From: Talpa occidentalis | Taxonomy: Eukaryota; Chordata; Mammalia; Eulipotyphla; Talpidae | Direction: 5' to 3' | DNA length: 64,000 nt | NCBI RefSeq assembly: GCF_014898055.3 | Contig: NW_023601433.1 | Coordinates: 42,465,876 to 42,529,875, forward strand | Shown: in pieces, positions 11,601-21,349 of the stretch | Layout of the letters: each line of letters starts with the position of its first letter | How positions within the stretch are numbered: the stretch's first letter is position 1 | Translations under genes and position numbers: made by a program | Notes under the pieces: model-generated | Seen by the model: only the letters and a program-made list of their open reading frames with translations | The model's database searches: none | Told to the model about the DNA's origin: nothing

Positions 11601-14600
11601 ACTGAGGAGATTTGGTGCCAGAAAAATGGAGTCAAGGGCCTCCTGACCCCATTTAAAAACACTTTAAATTTAATTATTTGAATAAGAAATAAAGGAAATG
11701 GTTCAAAAGAAAAAAATGTAATAGTGTATGCAATGAAAAGTTCCTACATTTCATCCCTAGTCAGCCAATTTACTGCCTCAGACACCTGTGGTTTTTACTT
11801 TACCTTTAAAAAAAATTATATTTATTTATTTTTATGCATCATTGTTCATTTTTGTATAATGTTTGATTTCTCCCCTCATGTGTAATCACCATAAAATTCC
11901 CACCACCAAATCACCTGTGAACTGTCACCACGTCTCTTGTGCTCTTTCCTCTTCTTTTTTGACCTACCCCCCTCTCTCTCCCTCTCCTGTGGTGTGTCTC
12001 AGTTCTGGAGTTTGCCTGCTTGTTTTGTCCTTTGTTTTCTTACCTGACCCCTTGTTCAGTTTCCCTATATTCCTCCCATCAGTAAAATTACCTGATATTT
12101 TTCTTTTTCCTTCTGACTTATTTCACTGAGCATAACCCCTTCCAGCTCATTCCATGTTGCTGTGAATGGCATGAGTTTATCTTTTTTGATTGCTGAGTAG
12201 TATTCTGTTGTGTATATGTACCACATCTTCTTGATCCTATCATCTGTTTTTGGGCATTTGGGTTGTTTCCATATCTTAGCTATTATAAGTAATGCTGTAA
12301 TGAACATAGGAGTGCAGCTTTCCTTTCTAATTAATGGTTTTGTGTCCTTTGGATAGATTCCTAGGAGTGGAATTGCGGGGTCAAATGGTAGATCCATTTT
12401 AATAATATAAGGGTCCTCAACACAGTTTTCCATAGTGATTGGACCAGTTTGCAGTCCCACCAGCAATCTAAAAGGGTTCCTTTTTCGCCACATCCTTGAC
12501 AGCATTTGCTATTGTCATTTTTTTTATGTGGGACATTCTTACTGGTGTGAGGTCATCTATAACCTTCTGGTGACATTTTATGCATTTACAAACTAATATA
12601 CATGTATGTTCATACCCCACACATAACTTTTGGACCAGTGGTATTTAATATAAACATGTTACTCTACTTCTTCTTTTTACCACTTGCTGTAACTTAGAAA
12701 TCTGTTCATATCAGTGTAAAAATTGCTTCTCCATTCTTTTACAGGGCATCTTTGTTTTCTATAAGGTATACCGCAATTTGTTTTAACAAACCCATCACTG
12801 ATGGACATTTGGATTTTTTCCCTAGTTTTGTGTCTATTACAAGTAATGTAGAGTGTGAGTGACCTTGTACTTATTTAAGTTTGTACACACGCAAATTTAT
12901 CTCTAGGATAAACTTTTTTTTTTTAAAGATTTATTTATATATGCATGCAAGAGTTGGGGTACAGGCCAGAGATGTGGGGGATGAGAGGATCCACCAGAGA
13001 CAGTGGGGAACAGAACAGGCAGACTGACTGAAAAACACTGCTGAGGGGAGCAGCGGGGAGACAGGAGAGGTCTGCCTCGCCGTGTGGGTTTCTCCCTGGC
13101 CTGCGGGGGGTTGAACTCATGCTGCAAATGCTGTGGATTGCTTCATAGTGAGGTTCTTAACTCCTTGCGCCACCAGGGGGGCCCTAGGATAAACTTCTAC
13201 TAGTGAAATTGCTTGATCAAAAGGTTATTTGCATTTGTAATTTTGACTGCTTTCCATCCCATAGAGATGGTAGCTTATTTCTGTTCTCATACCTTTACCA
13301 ATGGTATGGTTTTCAGCTTTTTCATCATTGGCAATATCATAGGTAAAATGATATTTCTTTGTTTTTTTTTTTTGTTTTAAAGATTTATTTATTTATGCAT
13401 ACAAGAGCTGGGGTACAGGCTGGAGGTATGGGGGGTGAGAGGATTCACCAGAGACAGTGGGGAATAGAACAGGCAGATTGACCGAAGTACACTGCTGAGG
13501 GGAGCAGCGGGTGAGCCAGGAGAGGTCTGCTGTGCCTTGTGACTTGTTCCCTGGCTTGCCTGGGGACCAAACTCATGCTGCAGAGGCTGCGAACAGCTTC
13601 ATAGGTTGCGTCTTAACCCCTTACACCATGAGGGAGGCCCCTAAAATGATATTTCTAATCTATATTTCTTTTATGACTGAGCATCTTTTCATATAATCAA
13701 GAATCATTTCTGTTCCCTTTTATGTAAATTGTTACACATTTCCTCAATTTTTTTCTACTGAGTTTCTCTGTTGAAATCTGCTAGGTGTAAAGAAATTAGC
13801 CTTTTGGGACACAGAAACATCAATTCCAAAGAACACCTGCACCCCTATGTTTATAGCAGCACTGTTTACAATAGCTAAGCTTTGGAAACAACCCAAATGC
13901 CCAAAAATAGATGACTGGATCAAGAAGATGTGGTACATATATACCATGGAATATTACTCAGCATTCAAAAAAGATAAACACATGCAATTTGCAGCAACAT
14001 GGATGGCGCTGGAAGGGATCATGCTCAGCGAAATAAGCCAAAAAGAAAAAGAAAAATACCGGATGGTCTCACTCATAGCAGGAATCTAGAAAACTTAAAT
14101 AAGGGACCAGGAAAATGAATATAAGAAAGTGAAAATCAAAATCAACAAAAAACTATGAACCAGAGACACTTTTAGGGGGGGGGCGGGAGGGAGGGATTGG
14201 GGTCAGAATGGGGGGCTGCAATTGTATGGGGAATATAACAATAAAATTTATAAAAAAAAAAAAAAAAAAAGAAATTAGCCTTTTGTTATTTGAGTTATTT
14301 TTCCTATTGGTCACTTGCTATTTTTCTTCTACTCACTGGAGATTTTATAATGTAAAACTTATTGCCTTTTAATTTTATAGTTAAACATTTGTCAACTTTT
14401 TTTCTACTTTATGAAAGCCTGGTTTACCTTCAAAAGACTGCACAAACTTTATTTATTTATTTATTTTAATTTAAATAAATTGTATTTTTATATTCCCCAT
14501 ACAATTGCAACCCCCTTATTTTGACCCCAATTCCTACCCGCCCCGTCCCCCCACTCCCCATAGAGTGTCTCTGGTTCATATTTTTTTGTTGATTTTGATT

Positions 14601-17600
14601 TTCACTTTCTTATAGTTATTCATTTTCCTGGGTCCCTTATTTAAGTTTTCTAGATTCCTGCTGTGAGTGAGACAATCCGGTATTTTTCTTTTTCTTTCTG
14701 GCTTATTTCGCTGAGCATGATCCCTTCCAGCGCCATCCATGTTGCTGCAAATTGGATGTGTTTATCTTTTTTGAATGCTGAGTAATATTCCATGGTGTAT
14801 ATGTACCACATCTTCTTGATCCAAGACTGCACATACTTTATATGTATAATTTTTAATTTTTTTATTTTCTGTATTTTTTTTTTTAATTTCCTAAAATCAT
14901 TGCCATAGTCAAGATACTGAATGCTGGGCCTCCCTGGTGGCGCAGGCAGTTGAGCGCAGCGCTGTGAACCTGTTTGCAACCTCTGCTGTGCCAGTTCCAT
15001 CCCCGCTGGCTGTGGAGAAACCCACATGGCTAGGCAGACCTACTGTCTCGCCCTCTGCTCCCCTCACCATTGTATTTTGGTTGGTCTGCCTTTCTGTTCC
15101 CTGTTCTGTCACTGGTGAATCTTCTCACCCTCCCACACATCTGGCCTGTACCCCAGTTCTTGTATAAAAATAAATAAACTTAACCAAAAAATTTTTAAAA
15201 ATCTTTTCCAAAAAAAAAAAAAATACTGAACGCTTCATGACCCCACCCCTGTCACCAGGTCATCACTGACCTTCTTCCTGTCTTTGTTTTTTGTTTTTTT
15301 TTAACATTTATTTTATTTATACAAGAGCTGAGTTACAGGCCAGATGCACGGGAGGGTGAAATTATTCACCAGAGACAGAGTGGGGAACAGAACAGGCAGA
15401 CTGAAATACACTGCTGAGGGGAGCAGCAGGTGAGACAGGAGAGGTCTGCTCACCATGTGGGTTGCTCCAAGGCCGGCGGGAATTAAACCGGCACTGCAGA
15501 GGCTGCGGACAGCTTCACTGCGCTGCGCCCAACCGCCTGCACCACCAGGGAGGCCACTTTCCTGTCTTTGTATGTTAGTTTTCAGTTTCTAAGATTTTAT
15601 GTAAATGATTTCATTGCACAGGATATACCCTTCTCTGACTTCAAAACAATAGAGTAATGTCTTCTAAGAAGGATTTGTGGTCATTCTGGTTCCTTATTGC
15701 TGATTGGTCAAATCTCAGTTATATCACCATTTTGTCAAGCTAGTGACATAATGGGTTTAGACAGTGAATAGCAATGGCTGTGGTCATTAAAAAGTGAAAA
15801 GCAGGGCCTCCCTGGTGGTGCAGAGCGTCGAGTGCAGCGCTATGAAGCTGTCCTCAGCCTCTGTAACACGGGTTCGATTCCCAGCCAGCCAGGGAAAAAC
15901 CCACATGGCGTAGCAGACCTCTCCTGTCTCTTCTGCTGCTCCCCTCAGCAGTGTATTTCGGTCAGTCTGCCTGTTCTGCTCCCCGATCTGTCTCTGGTGA
16001 ATTCTCTCACCCTCCCCTGCCTCTGGCCTGTGCCCCAGTTCTTGTGTAAATAAAAATAAATCTTTAAAAAAAAAAATGAAAAGCAGTCATTATACCTTCC
16101 CACTGAAAGATCAAAACACTGCCTACTGTCTTAACAAAGGGGTTGTGTTTGTTTTGCTTTCATTTTAGAGTGAGAAGAAAAAATCCAGTTGTCTTTTTTT
16201 GCATTTCTGTATATATGTTAAATACAGAGCTGCAGCTGAGATTATTTTCCAGCCGTGTGGTGTTACATGGATGGTCCACCTGCTCTCACAGTGATGATTT
16301 AGTAAGAAGGCATGGGTTACATGTTTCAGCCAATGTCTGTACAAGTTATGTAATTTTTTGAATTGTTCCTAAATATTTAGGTGATGAAACTTTCTTCAGA
16401 AATTTTTGTCATATGTGTTGAGTGAGAGTGAAAAACAACCTGTATATATTTTATTTATATTTACTGATGGAAACATTTTAACACTGTCTTCTTTTTTTCC
16501 TGGACTATAGACGTAAAGTTCACCCTGACCAGAAAAATATTAATGCTTATGTTGTGTTTAAGAATGAGAGTGCTGCTACACAAGCGTTGAAAAGGTAATT
16601 TTATCGCTTTGAGGTTCAGCAGAATTATTTAAATATACATGCTTTATTCTTTGGTTTCATTTTAGGACAAATATTACAGTAACCTGGGGCTCATTTTTAA
16701 CAGTCATTTCTTCCTCATATTTATAATACAGAAATGGTGCCCAAATTGCAGAAGGATTTCGAGTTAGAGTTGATCTTGCATCTGTCACTTCCTCTGTAAG
16801 TAGTACTTGAGTTGTTTAAAAAACTTAGTCTTGGGCCTCCCCGGTGGCGCAGTGATTGAGCGCTGTGTTGCAAAGCTGCCCGCAGCTTCTGCAACGCCGG
16901 TTCCATCCCCAGCCACTGGGCGAGGGGCCCACCTGGCATGCAGACCTATCCTGCTGCCTGCTGCTCCCCTCAGCAGTGTACTTCATCATTCTGCCTGCTC
17001 TGCTCTCCGCTCTGCCTCTGGTGAATTCTCTCACCCTCCTGCACTTCTGACTTTACCCAGTACTTGTATAAATAAATAAAATAAAATCTTAACAAAAAAA
17101 AAAAAAACAAGAAAAAGTCTTGTAGAGAGAAATGTTTTCTTCTGAGCTTTTGTTAGCAGTGAGCTTGAGGGACGCAGAGAAAGAAATAACCTTTGTCGGG
17201 CCTCCCCGGTGGTGCAGCGGTTGAGCACTGGGTTGCGAAGCTGCCCGCGGCCTCTGCGGCGCCGGTTCGATCCCCGGCTGCTCCCCGGCCACCAGAGGAG
17301 GGTCCCACGTGGCGCGCAGACCTCTCCTGCCGCCCGCTGCTCCCCTCAGCAGTGTACTTCGGTCCTTCTGCCTGCTCTGCTCCCCGCTCTGGCTCTGGTG
17401 AATTCTCTCACCCTCCCGCGCTTCTGACTGTACCCAGTGCATGTATAAACAAAACAAACAAATATAATAAATAAATAAAAAAAAATAAAAAAAAAAATAA
17501 AAGAAATAACCTTTGTCCTCTGGAGTCACAATATCAGTGCCAGTAATGGTCCACCAACTTAGGTCTACATTTGCTATAGGATTATGATCCCCCCAGTCCC

Positions 17601-20600
17601 ACCATTAGAATGAATAATCAGAGAGTTAGGTTGGAAGATGTGTTAGACAGCATCTAGGCCAGTGCTTTATAGAATGAGGACTAGAAAGTTAAATAATTCA
17701 TTTAACGGTTTTTAAGTCTCTGCTTTGTGTCAGCCATATAGTCTCAGTTTCCTAGATGTTCCCATTATAAAGGTGAAGATAAAATTGGAATGATTGAGGT
17801 ACTGATGACTGTGGCCAATGAATACTGTCAGAAAGGCTCAGGGTACTTCGTCAGCTCTGGTATGGGCGCTTGGCGGGCAAGGTGCCAACAAGAAGCGACA
17901 AAGGAGGGTTTTTAGGAAAACAGGTGTTACATCAGACATGAAAGATGAGTCCGTGATATCCAGGCAAAAATTACAAAAAGAGAATATTGGATTAGGACAA
18001 ACAGTGCAAATGTGAGGACCCAAACTGAATTTGCTCAGGGAATGTCAAGGGCTTGATACAGTTTTAGTGGGTAGCGTGTGAGGCTGGGTAGGACTAAGAG
18101 TTGCTATTGGAGAAATAGGTAGAGGCCAAATCATGAAGTCTGTATTCTGCCATGTTGGTTCTGGGTTTTGTGTAGGTGCTATGGTACAGGTGTAAGCATG
18201 GGAGAGTTGTGACCAGACTTGGCATTTTACGAAGCTCCTTTGAAATGAAGGCTGGGCTTGTAAAAACTCTTAACATTACTTCAGTGTCAAAGTGACCTGG
18301 TTGAGAAATGATAAAGGCCTGGTTGACAGCACTGTCTTTGGTTATGGATCTAGCACAGGTGAAGAAACTGTCTTGGGGGCCAAAACCACTTGCCACATAT
18401 TTTTTGAAATAAAGTTTTATGGGTACAAACCATACTCATTAGGTTATGTATTGTGCTAAATGACAGACTTGAGTGGTGGCAATACATGGACTACAGTTGC
18501 AACACATGGACTACAGAGCCTGAAATATTTGCTCTCTGGTACTTCACAGGAAAACCTTGCCCAGCCCTAACATAGCATGCCTTTCTTGAGCACTGCCATG
18601 TGTCAGTGTTGGGTCACCAGTAATCTGAAACTGGTCTCTGTACATGAAGGGCAAGGAGAGATGGAAGAAAAAGACAGACTAGACTACTCCATATTGGCAG
18701 GTGGCAGTTTTAATAAGCAAAGGTACTTATATATAGGCTTGTCTTGGGCATCCACAAGACAGGTGGTTTTCCACCCCTGTCCCCCAAATGTTAAAAGTTT
18801 GTCTAGAGGCTTTAACTGGGTTTAATCAGGTACACTGTCGAGATGGTCTTAGCAACATATTTTTGTCTCAGGAACATGTCCTAAGCAGTATAGGAGCAAG
18901 GAGGCCAAGTGGAACCCCTGTGGAACTCACATGGGAGGTGGGGTGTTTTGGGGAGGCTTTAATTGCCAAAGTCCAGCTACCAGGTCAACAAGTGGTCACA
19001 TTCTTTGGGTTCCCTTCCCTAACCCAGTGCCAGCTGTGAACAGATAAAACACTCCCTCTTGTGGTGCTATTCACCTCATTATAGGCTACTCATAATAGAG
19101 AGGGGAAGGCTGCAGGGAAGGCTGGGTGTGTGACTAAATCAGAGATGGAGGCCCAACAGATATGTGGGGTGAGGGAAAAGGATGGGTTTTAGGATGACTT
19201 CCATTTTCTGCTTCATTGACTGATTTTTATTAACTCTTTGTGTTTCAGAGGGAGAAGAGATCAGTGTTTGTGGGCAATCTCCCATACAGTAAGTTTAAAT
19301 AAAGTTATTTAAATAACAGGGACATAACAACTGAGTTGTAACCTAATGTTTTAAGACTAAAAATTGAGGTATGTTACTTCACTAATTTTCATTGGATTAA
19401 GCTTACCTTGCTGTATTTAACACCTGCAGTTTTCTAAGGCAATTCCAAGTCTTTATTTCCTCTTTGGTTGAATTTATTTGTAGGAATTGAAGAATCTACA
19501 GTTGAGGAACACTTTTTGGACTGTGGCAATATTGTGGCAGTAAGAATTGTGAGAGATAAAGTTACAGGAGTCGGCAGAGGGTTTGGCTACGTGCTTTTTG
19601 AGGTATGAGAGACTAATGCATTGTCACTGTCCTCTGAAATGAGGCTGAGAGGGATTGTCACTGCTCTTTCATCATTCAGACGTAACTGTCACACCCTCAA
19701 ATTCCATCTTAAGAGAACTAATGAGTAGAGTTCCTCTAATTGCATCTAGCCAAAAGATGTTCTATCAATAGTTCCCTCTTTCTCCATAGTAATGTTACTG
19801 AATAATGTTTGAGAAACTGGATATTAAAGATATTAAATCACTAAATATCCAACTTCTGTGAAATGGAGAAAAGAATTGATTGTTCACTTCAAGTAGACGA
19901 AAATTTCAGTCTTTGTATAAATTGGTTATATTTAGCTCACCAAATATTAACCACTGTTTCATGCCTAACATTATTACATTATATTTAGTATTAGACTATA
20001 CATTCTATTCAAATATACATACTGTCTGCTGGCACTTGAGTTTTTCTTCCCTCATTAATACATTTCCTTTCAGTTTTTTCCTGTGCCTTTTTTATAGTTT
20101 AACTTATACCTGTGGACCTAAAAATTTGCAACCTGCTTCACTTCGTTTATGTTATGTAAGCATCCTCCATTGAGTGATATAACATTATTTAGACTGTCTT
20201 TTCCCTCATGTTTCTCAGATTTTTCATGTTCCCTATTCCTATAATAAGGAAATTGGAGTGGTTGTTTTTTTCTTTAAATGTTTGCCTTTATTTTTGAATT
20301 ACTTCTTTAGGATAGATGCCCAGTGGGCTGTTAGTAACTAGGTCAATATATATGTTTATTTTGGAGGCTCTTCATAATGTATCACCAGATATTTTTTTTT
20401 AAGATTTATTTTACTTATTTTATGCATAAAATAAAGCTGGGGTGCAGGCCAGAGGTGGGGCGGGGAGTGTGGGAGAGAACTCACCAGAGACAGCTTGGAA
20501 AGGAGAACAGGCAGATCTTCTGAAATACACTGCTGAGGGGAGCAACGGGCGAGTCAGGAGAGGTCTGCTATGCCCTGTGGGTTATCTCCCTGGCCGGGGA

Positions 20601-21298
20601 TCGAACTAGTGCTGCAGTGGTTGCAGATAGCTTCACAAATGCTGAGACTTAACCCCTTGCACCACCAGGGAGGCCCTCACCAGATAGATTTTTTTTTTTA
20701 AATAACATAAAATTTATTTATTTATTTATTTATTTTTATATTCCCCATACAATTGCAACCCCCCCCCCCCATTCTGTGACTTATCTGATTGTTTGACAAC
20801 TCAAGTACTTCCTGGGGAAAAACTGGTTAGGATCATGATTAAAGCAAGACTATAAACAAAGCTGCTGGGACACTTGTGATCGAACTTGAGTGAGGAGATG
20901 GGAGGGGTTTCTGGGTGAAAGCTTGAATGTTCTGATTTATTAAGGTTGCAATTTTACTAGTTTCTTGGCAAAGAAGTTTCTGGTAGAAATTAATATATTG
21001 ATTTTTATTGCAGAATACAGATGCTGTTCATCTTGCTCTGAAATTAAACAATTCTGAACTGATGGGAAGAAAACTCAGAGTCATGCGTTCTGTTAATAAA
21101 GAAAAATTAAAACAAAATTCAAAACCCAGTTCAAAGGATGTCAGTAAACCTAAACAGGGACTTAATTTTGCTTCAAAAAATGTAGGACATTCTAAAAATT
21201 TATTTATTGGAGAAAAAGCTGTTCCCATTAAGAAGAAAAGAAAGGCCAGAAGAAAAGTGGACAGACTAAGAAACAGAAAAAACAGAGGTAGCAACTGA
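2607..21298 (+). CDS. RBM34: RBM34, RNA-binding motif protein 34 (whole gene, 11 coding exons)
   Basis: Encodes a nucleolar-type RNA-binding protein with two RRM domains. Coding exons: 2607-2659, 2900-3074, 3281-3417, 4021-4255, 6657-6716, 10104-10147, 16511-16594, 16732-16795, 19249-19288, 19484-19602 and 21014-21298. They join in frame to 1296 bases, or 431 residues, against about 430 in human. Every intron is GT-AG. Residues 1-185 are lysine/glutamate-rich. RRM1 covers about 186-281, opening with RNP2 VFVGNLP. RRM2 covers about 289-365, with RNP2 VFVGNLPY and RNP1 RGFGYVLF at 329-336. The tail from about 375 is very basic and probably directs nucleolar localisation. The start was chosen by agreement with the family N-terminus; it has A at -3. 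I see no frameshift or stop, so the gene is intact. The precise molecular role is poorly known. Confidence 0.96.
2636..2816 (+). repeat. 61-bp tandem repeat across the RBM34 exon 1 donor
   Basis: Three units share the core gtgcccag at 2647-2654, 2708-2715 and 2770-2777, giving periods of 61 and 62 bp. Units 1 and 3 both hold a ggggtgagtggcgcgcggc-like donor; in unit 2 the donor is degraded (ggatgtgg). The repeat covers the last coding bases of exon 1 and the start of intron 1. Confidence 0.9.
2900..3074 (+). CDS. RBM34: RBM34 coding exon 2
   Basis: Residues 18-76, starting [11 protein letters not shown] and ending PVYVPVPK. Acceptor cctag and donor gtaagt. Ends on a complete codon. Confidence 0.93.
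3281..3417 (+). CDS. RBM34: RBM34 coding exon 3
   Basis: Residues 77-122, a lysine/glutamate-rich linker ([14 protein letters not shown]). It contains no start codon in frame near its beginning and was found by splice sites and family similarity. The donor cag|gttggt departs from the usual purine at +3. Confidence 0.9.
3420..4020 (+). other. RBM34 intron 3, no recognised element
   Basis: AT-rich intron of about 600 bp ending in a pyrimidine tract and aaaag acceptor. I see no repeat or open frame of note. Confidence 0.6.
4021..4255 (+). CDS. RBM34: RBM34 coding exon 4, start of RRM1
   Basis: Residues 122-200. A charged linker leads into RNP2 of RRM1 ([10 protein letters not shown], from about residue 186). 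Donor gtgagt. Ends on a complete codon. Confidence 0.95.
4503..4646 (+). repeat. Intronic duplication, copy 1 (L2-derived, left part)
   Basis: Closely matches 8331-8470 apart from small indels. The tail agctcaataaatattag is typical of an L2 3' end. The match continues past the SINE at 4647-4960, from 4961 to about 5003, beyond where an L2 would end. That indicates duplication of a segment rather than two separate insertions. Confidence 0.75.
4647..4960 (+). repeat. tRNA-derived SINE, young subfamily, inside duplicated segment
   Basis: Complete GC-rich head with B box and tail ending in (aaac)n and (aaat)n. It interrupts the duplicated segment, and short aaaaatgtg repeats flank it. The paralogous site at 8331-8503 lacks it. 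Confidence 0.92.
5195..5290 (+). repeat. L2 3' end fragment
   Basis: Diverged L2-like tail: a segment about rising from gttagattataaggagctc to the cagtaaat motif. Low identity. Confidence 0.4.
5403..5690 (-). repeat. tRNA-derived SINE, first unit of a tandem pair
   Basis: T-rich tail at the left, gatttatttatttatgcatac, then the body and head to gggaggccc, all on the minus strand. No duplication separates it from the next unit. Duplicated bases caata(c/t)gcaattt lie only outside the pair, at 5391 and 5951. Confidence 0.9.
5691..5950 (-). repeat. tRNA-derived SINE, second unit of the tandem pair
   Basis: Starts directly with agatttatttatttatgcat after the first unit and ends in caccaccagggaggccct. 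Same orientation as its partner and about 85-90% alike by eye. Confidence 0.9.
6140..6405 (+). repeat. tRNA-derived SINE
   Basis: Head gggcctccctggtggcgcag, body with the conserved ctcctgtctcgcc and cagcagtgtatttc blocks, and an A-rich tail. Flanked by an imperfect duplication of atgtatag. Confidence 0.9.
6657..6716 (+). CDS. RBM34: RBM34 coding exon 5
   Basis: Residues 201-220, [20 protein letters not shown], the first helix and second strand of RRM1. Acceptor ttttag, donor gtaggt, 60 bases. Confidence 0.94.
7308..7485 (-). repeat. MER5A-like DNA transposon remnant
   Basis: Reads as the reverse of the MER5A (hAT-Charlie) non-autonomous element: tctcaac at one end, a cattttgggctggata block, an internal gatgctggtagtg block, and gttgtaacaac towards the other end. 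Non-coding fossil. Confidence 0.65.
7881..8157 (-). repeat. tRNA-derived SINE
   Basis: Minus-strand copy between perfect 13-bp duplications cacctaagttttc at 7868-7880 and 8158-8170. Confidence 0.92.
8331..8503 (+). repeat. Intronic duplication, copy 2 (no SINE)
   Basis: Paralogue of 4503-4646 plus 4961-5003, about 90% identical by eye with a few indels. It contains the uninterrupted site aaaatgtgtaaatgaag, i.e. the pre-insertion state of the SINE at 4647. Confidence 0.75.
8690..9230 (+). repeat. L2-like remnants
   Basis: Two weak L2 3'-end signatures: around 8715 (ccaccagactgtaagctgtg) and around 9130-9225 (ctagactgtgaactgtatct). Strongly diverged. Confidence 0.4.
9429..9698 (-). repeat. 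tRNA-derived SINE
   Basis: T-rich tail then body and head ending caccaccagggaggccct. Flanked by tagcctgac and tagcttgac (one difference). Confidence 0.9.
10104..10147 (+). CDS. RBM34: RBM34 coding exon 6
   Basis: Residues 221-235 ([15 protein letters not shown]), an RRM1 loop insertion characteristic of this protein. Acceptor aaaag, donor gtaagt, 44 bases. Confidence 0.93.
10758..11029 (-). repeat. tRNA-derived SINE
   Basis: Minus-strand copy with poly-T, gatttatttatgcatacaag, and head ending gtgccaccagggaggccct. Confidence 0.9.
11810..12560 (-). repeat. L1 LINE, 5'-truncated: 3' UTR and ORF2 C-terminus
   Basis: On the minus strand, 12065-12505 is open for 146 residues and encodes the L1 ORF2 carboxy terminus ([29 protein letters not shown]). 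It is followed by a non-coding 3' UTR and A-rich end. Retrotransposon remnant, not a host gene. Confidence 0.88.
12916..13183 (-). repeat. tRNA-derived SINE
   Basis: Perfect 13-bp duplication ctaggataaactt at 12903-12915 and 13184-13196. Inserted in an older LINE. Confidence 0.93.
13359..13641 (-). repeat. tRNA-derived SINE
   Basis: Perfect 15-bp duplication taaaatgatatttct at 13344-13358 and 13642-13656. Confidence 0.93.
13807..14268 (+). mobile_element. L1 LINE, young 5'-truncated insertion
   Basis: Carries the last about 80 residues of L1 ORF2 in frame (13847-14089, [20 protein letters not shown]) plus a G-rich 3' UTR and poly(A). Perfect 17-bp duplication aagaaattagccttttg at 13790-13806 and 14269-14285. 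The intact frame and duplication point to recent retrotransposition. Confidence 0.93.
14452..14822 (-). mobile_element. L1 LINE, 5'-truncated insertion, opposite strand
   Basis: Same L1 3' end as the 13807 copy but on the minus strand. Flanked by an 18-bp duplication with one mismatch (14434-14451, aagactgcacaaacttta; 14823-14840). It encodes the same ORF2 tail, ending near the stop. Forms an inverted repeat with 13807-14268. Confidence 0.9.
14926..15221 (+). repeat. tRNA-derived SINE
   Basis: Head gggcctccctggtggcgcag. Flanked by atactgaatgct and atactgaacgct (one difference). A minus-strand SINE lies 66 bp downstream. Confidence 0.92.
15288..15556 (-). repeat. tRNA-derived SINE
   Basis: Perfect duplication ttcctgtctttgt at 15275-15287 and 15559-15571. 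Opposite orientation to the SINE at 14926. Confidence 0.92.
15804..16073 (+). repeat. tRNA-derived SINE
   Basis: Head gggcctccctggtggtgcag, B box ggttcgattcc, A-rich tail. Flanked by gtgaaaagca and atgaaaagca. Confidence 0.91.
16511..16594 (+). CDS. RBM34: RBM34 coding exon 7
   Basis: Residues 235-263. Contains NAYVVFK, the RNP1-equivalent strand of RRM1, followed by helix 2 residues [10 protein letters not shown]. Acceptor tatag, donor gtaatt. Confidence 0.94.
16732..16795 (+). CDS. RBM34: RBM34 coding exon 8
   Basis: Residues 263-284, the last strand of RRM1 (FRVRVDLAS) and the start of the inter-RRM linker. Acceptor tacag, donor gtaagt. Confidence 0.94.
16833..17110 (+). repeat. tRNA-derived SINE, GC-rich subfamily
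   Basis: Only 37 bp downstream of RBM34 exon 8. Head gggcctccccggtggcgcag, tail (aaat)n and poly(A). Shares the 3' block cttctgactttacccagta with the other young copies. Confidence 0.91.
17198..17499 (+). repeat. tRNA-derived SINE, young subfamily
   Basis: Perfect 18-bp duplication aaagaaataacctttgtc at 17180-17197 and 17500-17517. One of the most consensus-like copies here. Confidence 0.94.
17530..19240 (+). other. RBM34 intron 8, unique part
   Basis: No recognised gene or young repeat. Short open frames are present but show no family similarity I know. Some of 18400-19070 may be a very old repeat that I cannot name. Confidence 0.5.
19249..19288 (+). CDS. RBM34: RBM34 coding exon 9, start of RRM2
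   Basis: Residues 285-298, [13 protein letters not shown], with RNP2 of RRM2. Acceptor tttcag, donor gtaagt, 40 bases. Confidence 0.94.
19484..19602 (+). CDS. RBM34: RBM34 coding exon 10
   Basis: Residues 298-337. Helix 1 of RRM2 ([13 protein letters not shown]) and RNP1 RGFGYVLF at 329-336. Acceptor tgtag, donor gtatga. Confidence 0.95.
20392..20676 (-). repeat. tRNA-derived SINE
   Basis: Flanked by tcaccagata at about 20382 and 20677. Typical body and head on the minus strand. Confidence 0.9.
20689..20772 (-). mobile_element. L1 3' end, extremely truncated
   Basis: Poly-T, then (tatt)n, then atattccccatacaattgca and a C run. This is the reverse complement of the last about 80 bases of the young L1 seen at 13807 and 14452. 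Confidence 0.8.
21014..21298 (+). CDS. RBM34: RBM34 last coding exon
   Basis: Residues 338-431. Completes RRM2 ([20 protein letters not shown]) and adds a lysine/arginine-rich tail, probably a nucleolar signal. Stop TGA at 21296-21298. An AATAAA at 21331-21336 lies only 33 bases beyond the stop, giving a very short 3' UTR. Confidence 0.95.
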   Translation, partial: NTDAVHLALKLNNSELMGRKLRVMRSVNKEKLKQNSKPSSKDVSKPKQGLNFASKNVGHSKNLFIGEKAVPIKKKRKARRKVDRLRNRKNRGSN

Positions 21299-21330
21299 AG
21301 CTTTTTATTTTTATCTCACTGAGTATTGGT

Positions 21331-21336
21331 AATAAA
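21331..21336 (+). terminator. RBM34: RBM34 polyadenylation signal
   Basis: AATAAA 33 bases after the stop codon, followed by a GT-rich stretch (gtgtggtgg). Cleavage is probably near 21350. Confidence 0.75.
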
Positions 21337-21349
21337 AGTGTGGTGGACC

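Larger units (their letters stand above)
12561..13750 (-). repeat. Old L1-like remnant split by two SINEs
   Basis: The pieces 12640-12902, 13197-13343 and 13657-13750 read as one diverged LINE-type sequence (cactgatggacatttggatt, aggataaacttctactagtg, tttcatcattggcaatatca). It is interrupted by the SINEs at 12916 and 13359. Confidence 0.5.

Noticed and set aside
12065..12505. 146-residue frame as a possible host gene
   Set aside because: It is the L1 ORF2 carboxy terminus.
13370..13660. Evenly spaced similar segments that might suggest a CRISPR-like or satellite array
   Set aside because: They are dispersed SINEs with separate target duplications in a mammalian genome.
17193..17474. 93-residue alanine/proline-rich open frame repeated at several places
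   Set aside because: It follows the SINE consensus exactly. Conservation comes from recent retroposition, not protein function.
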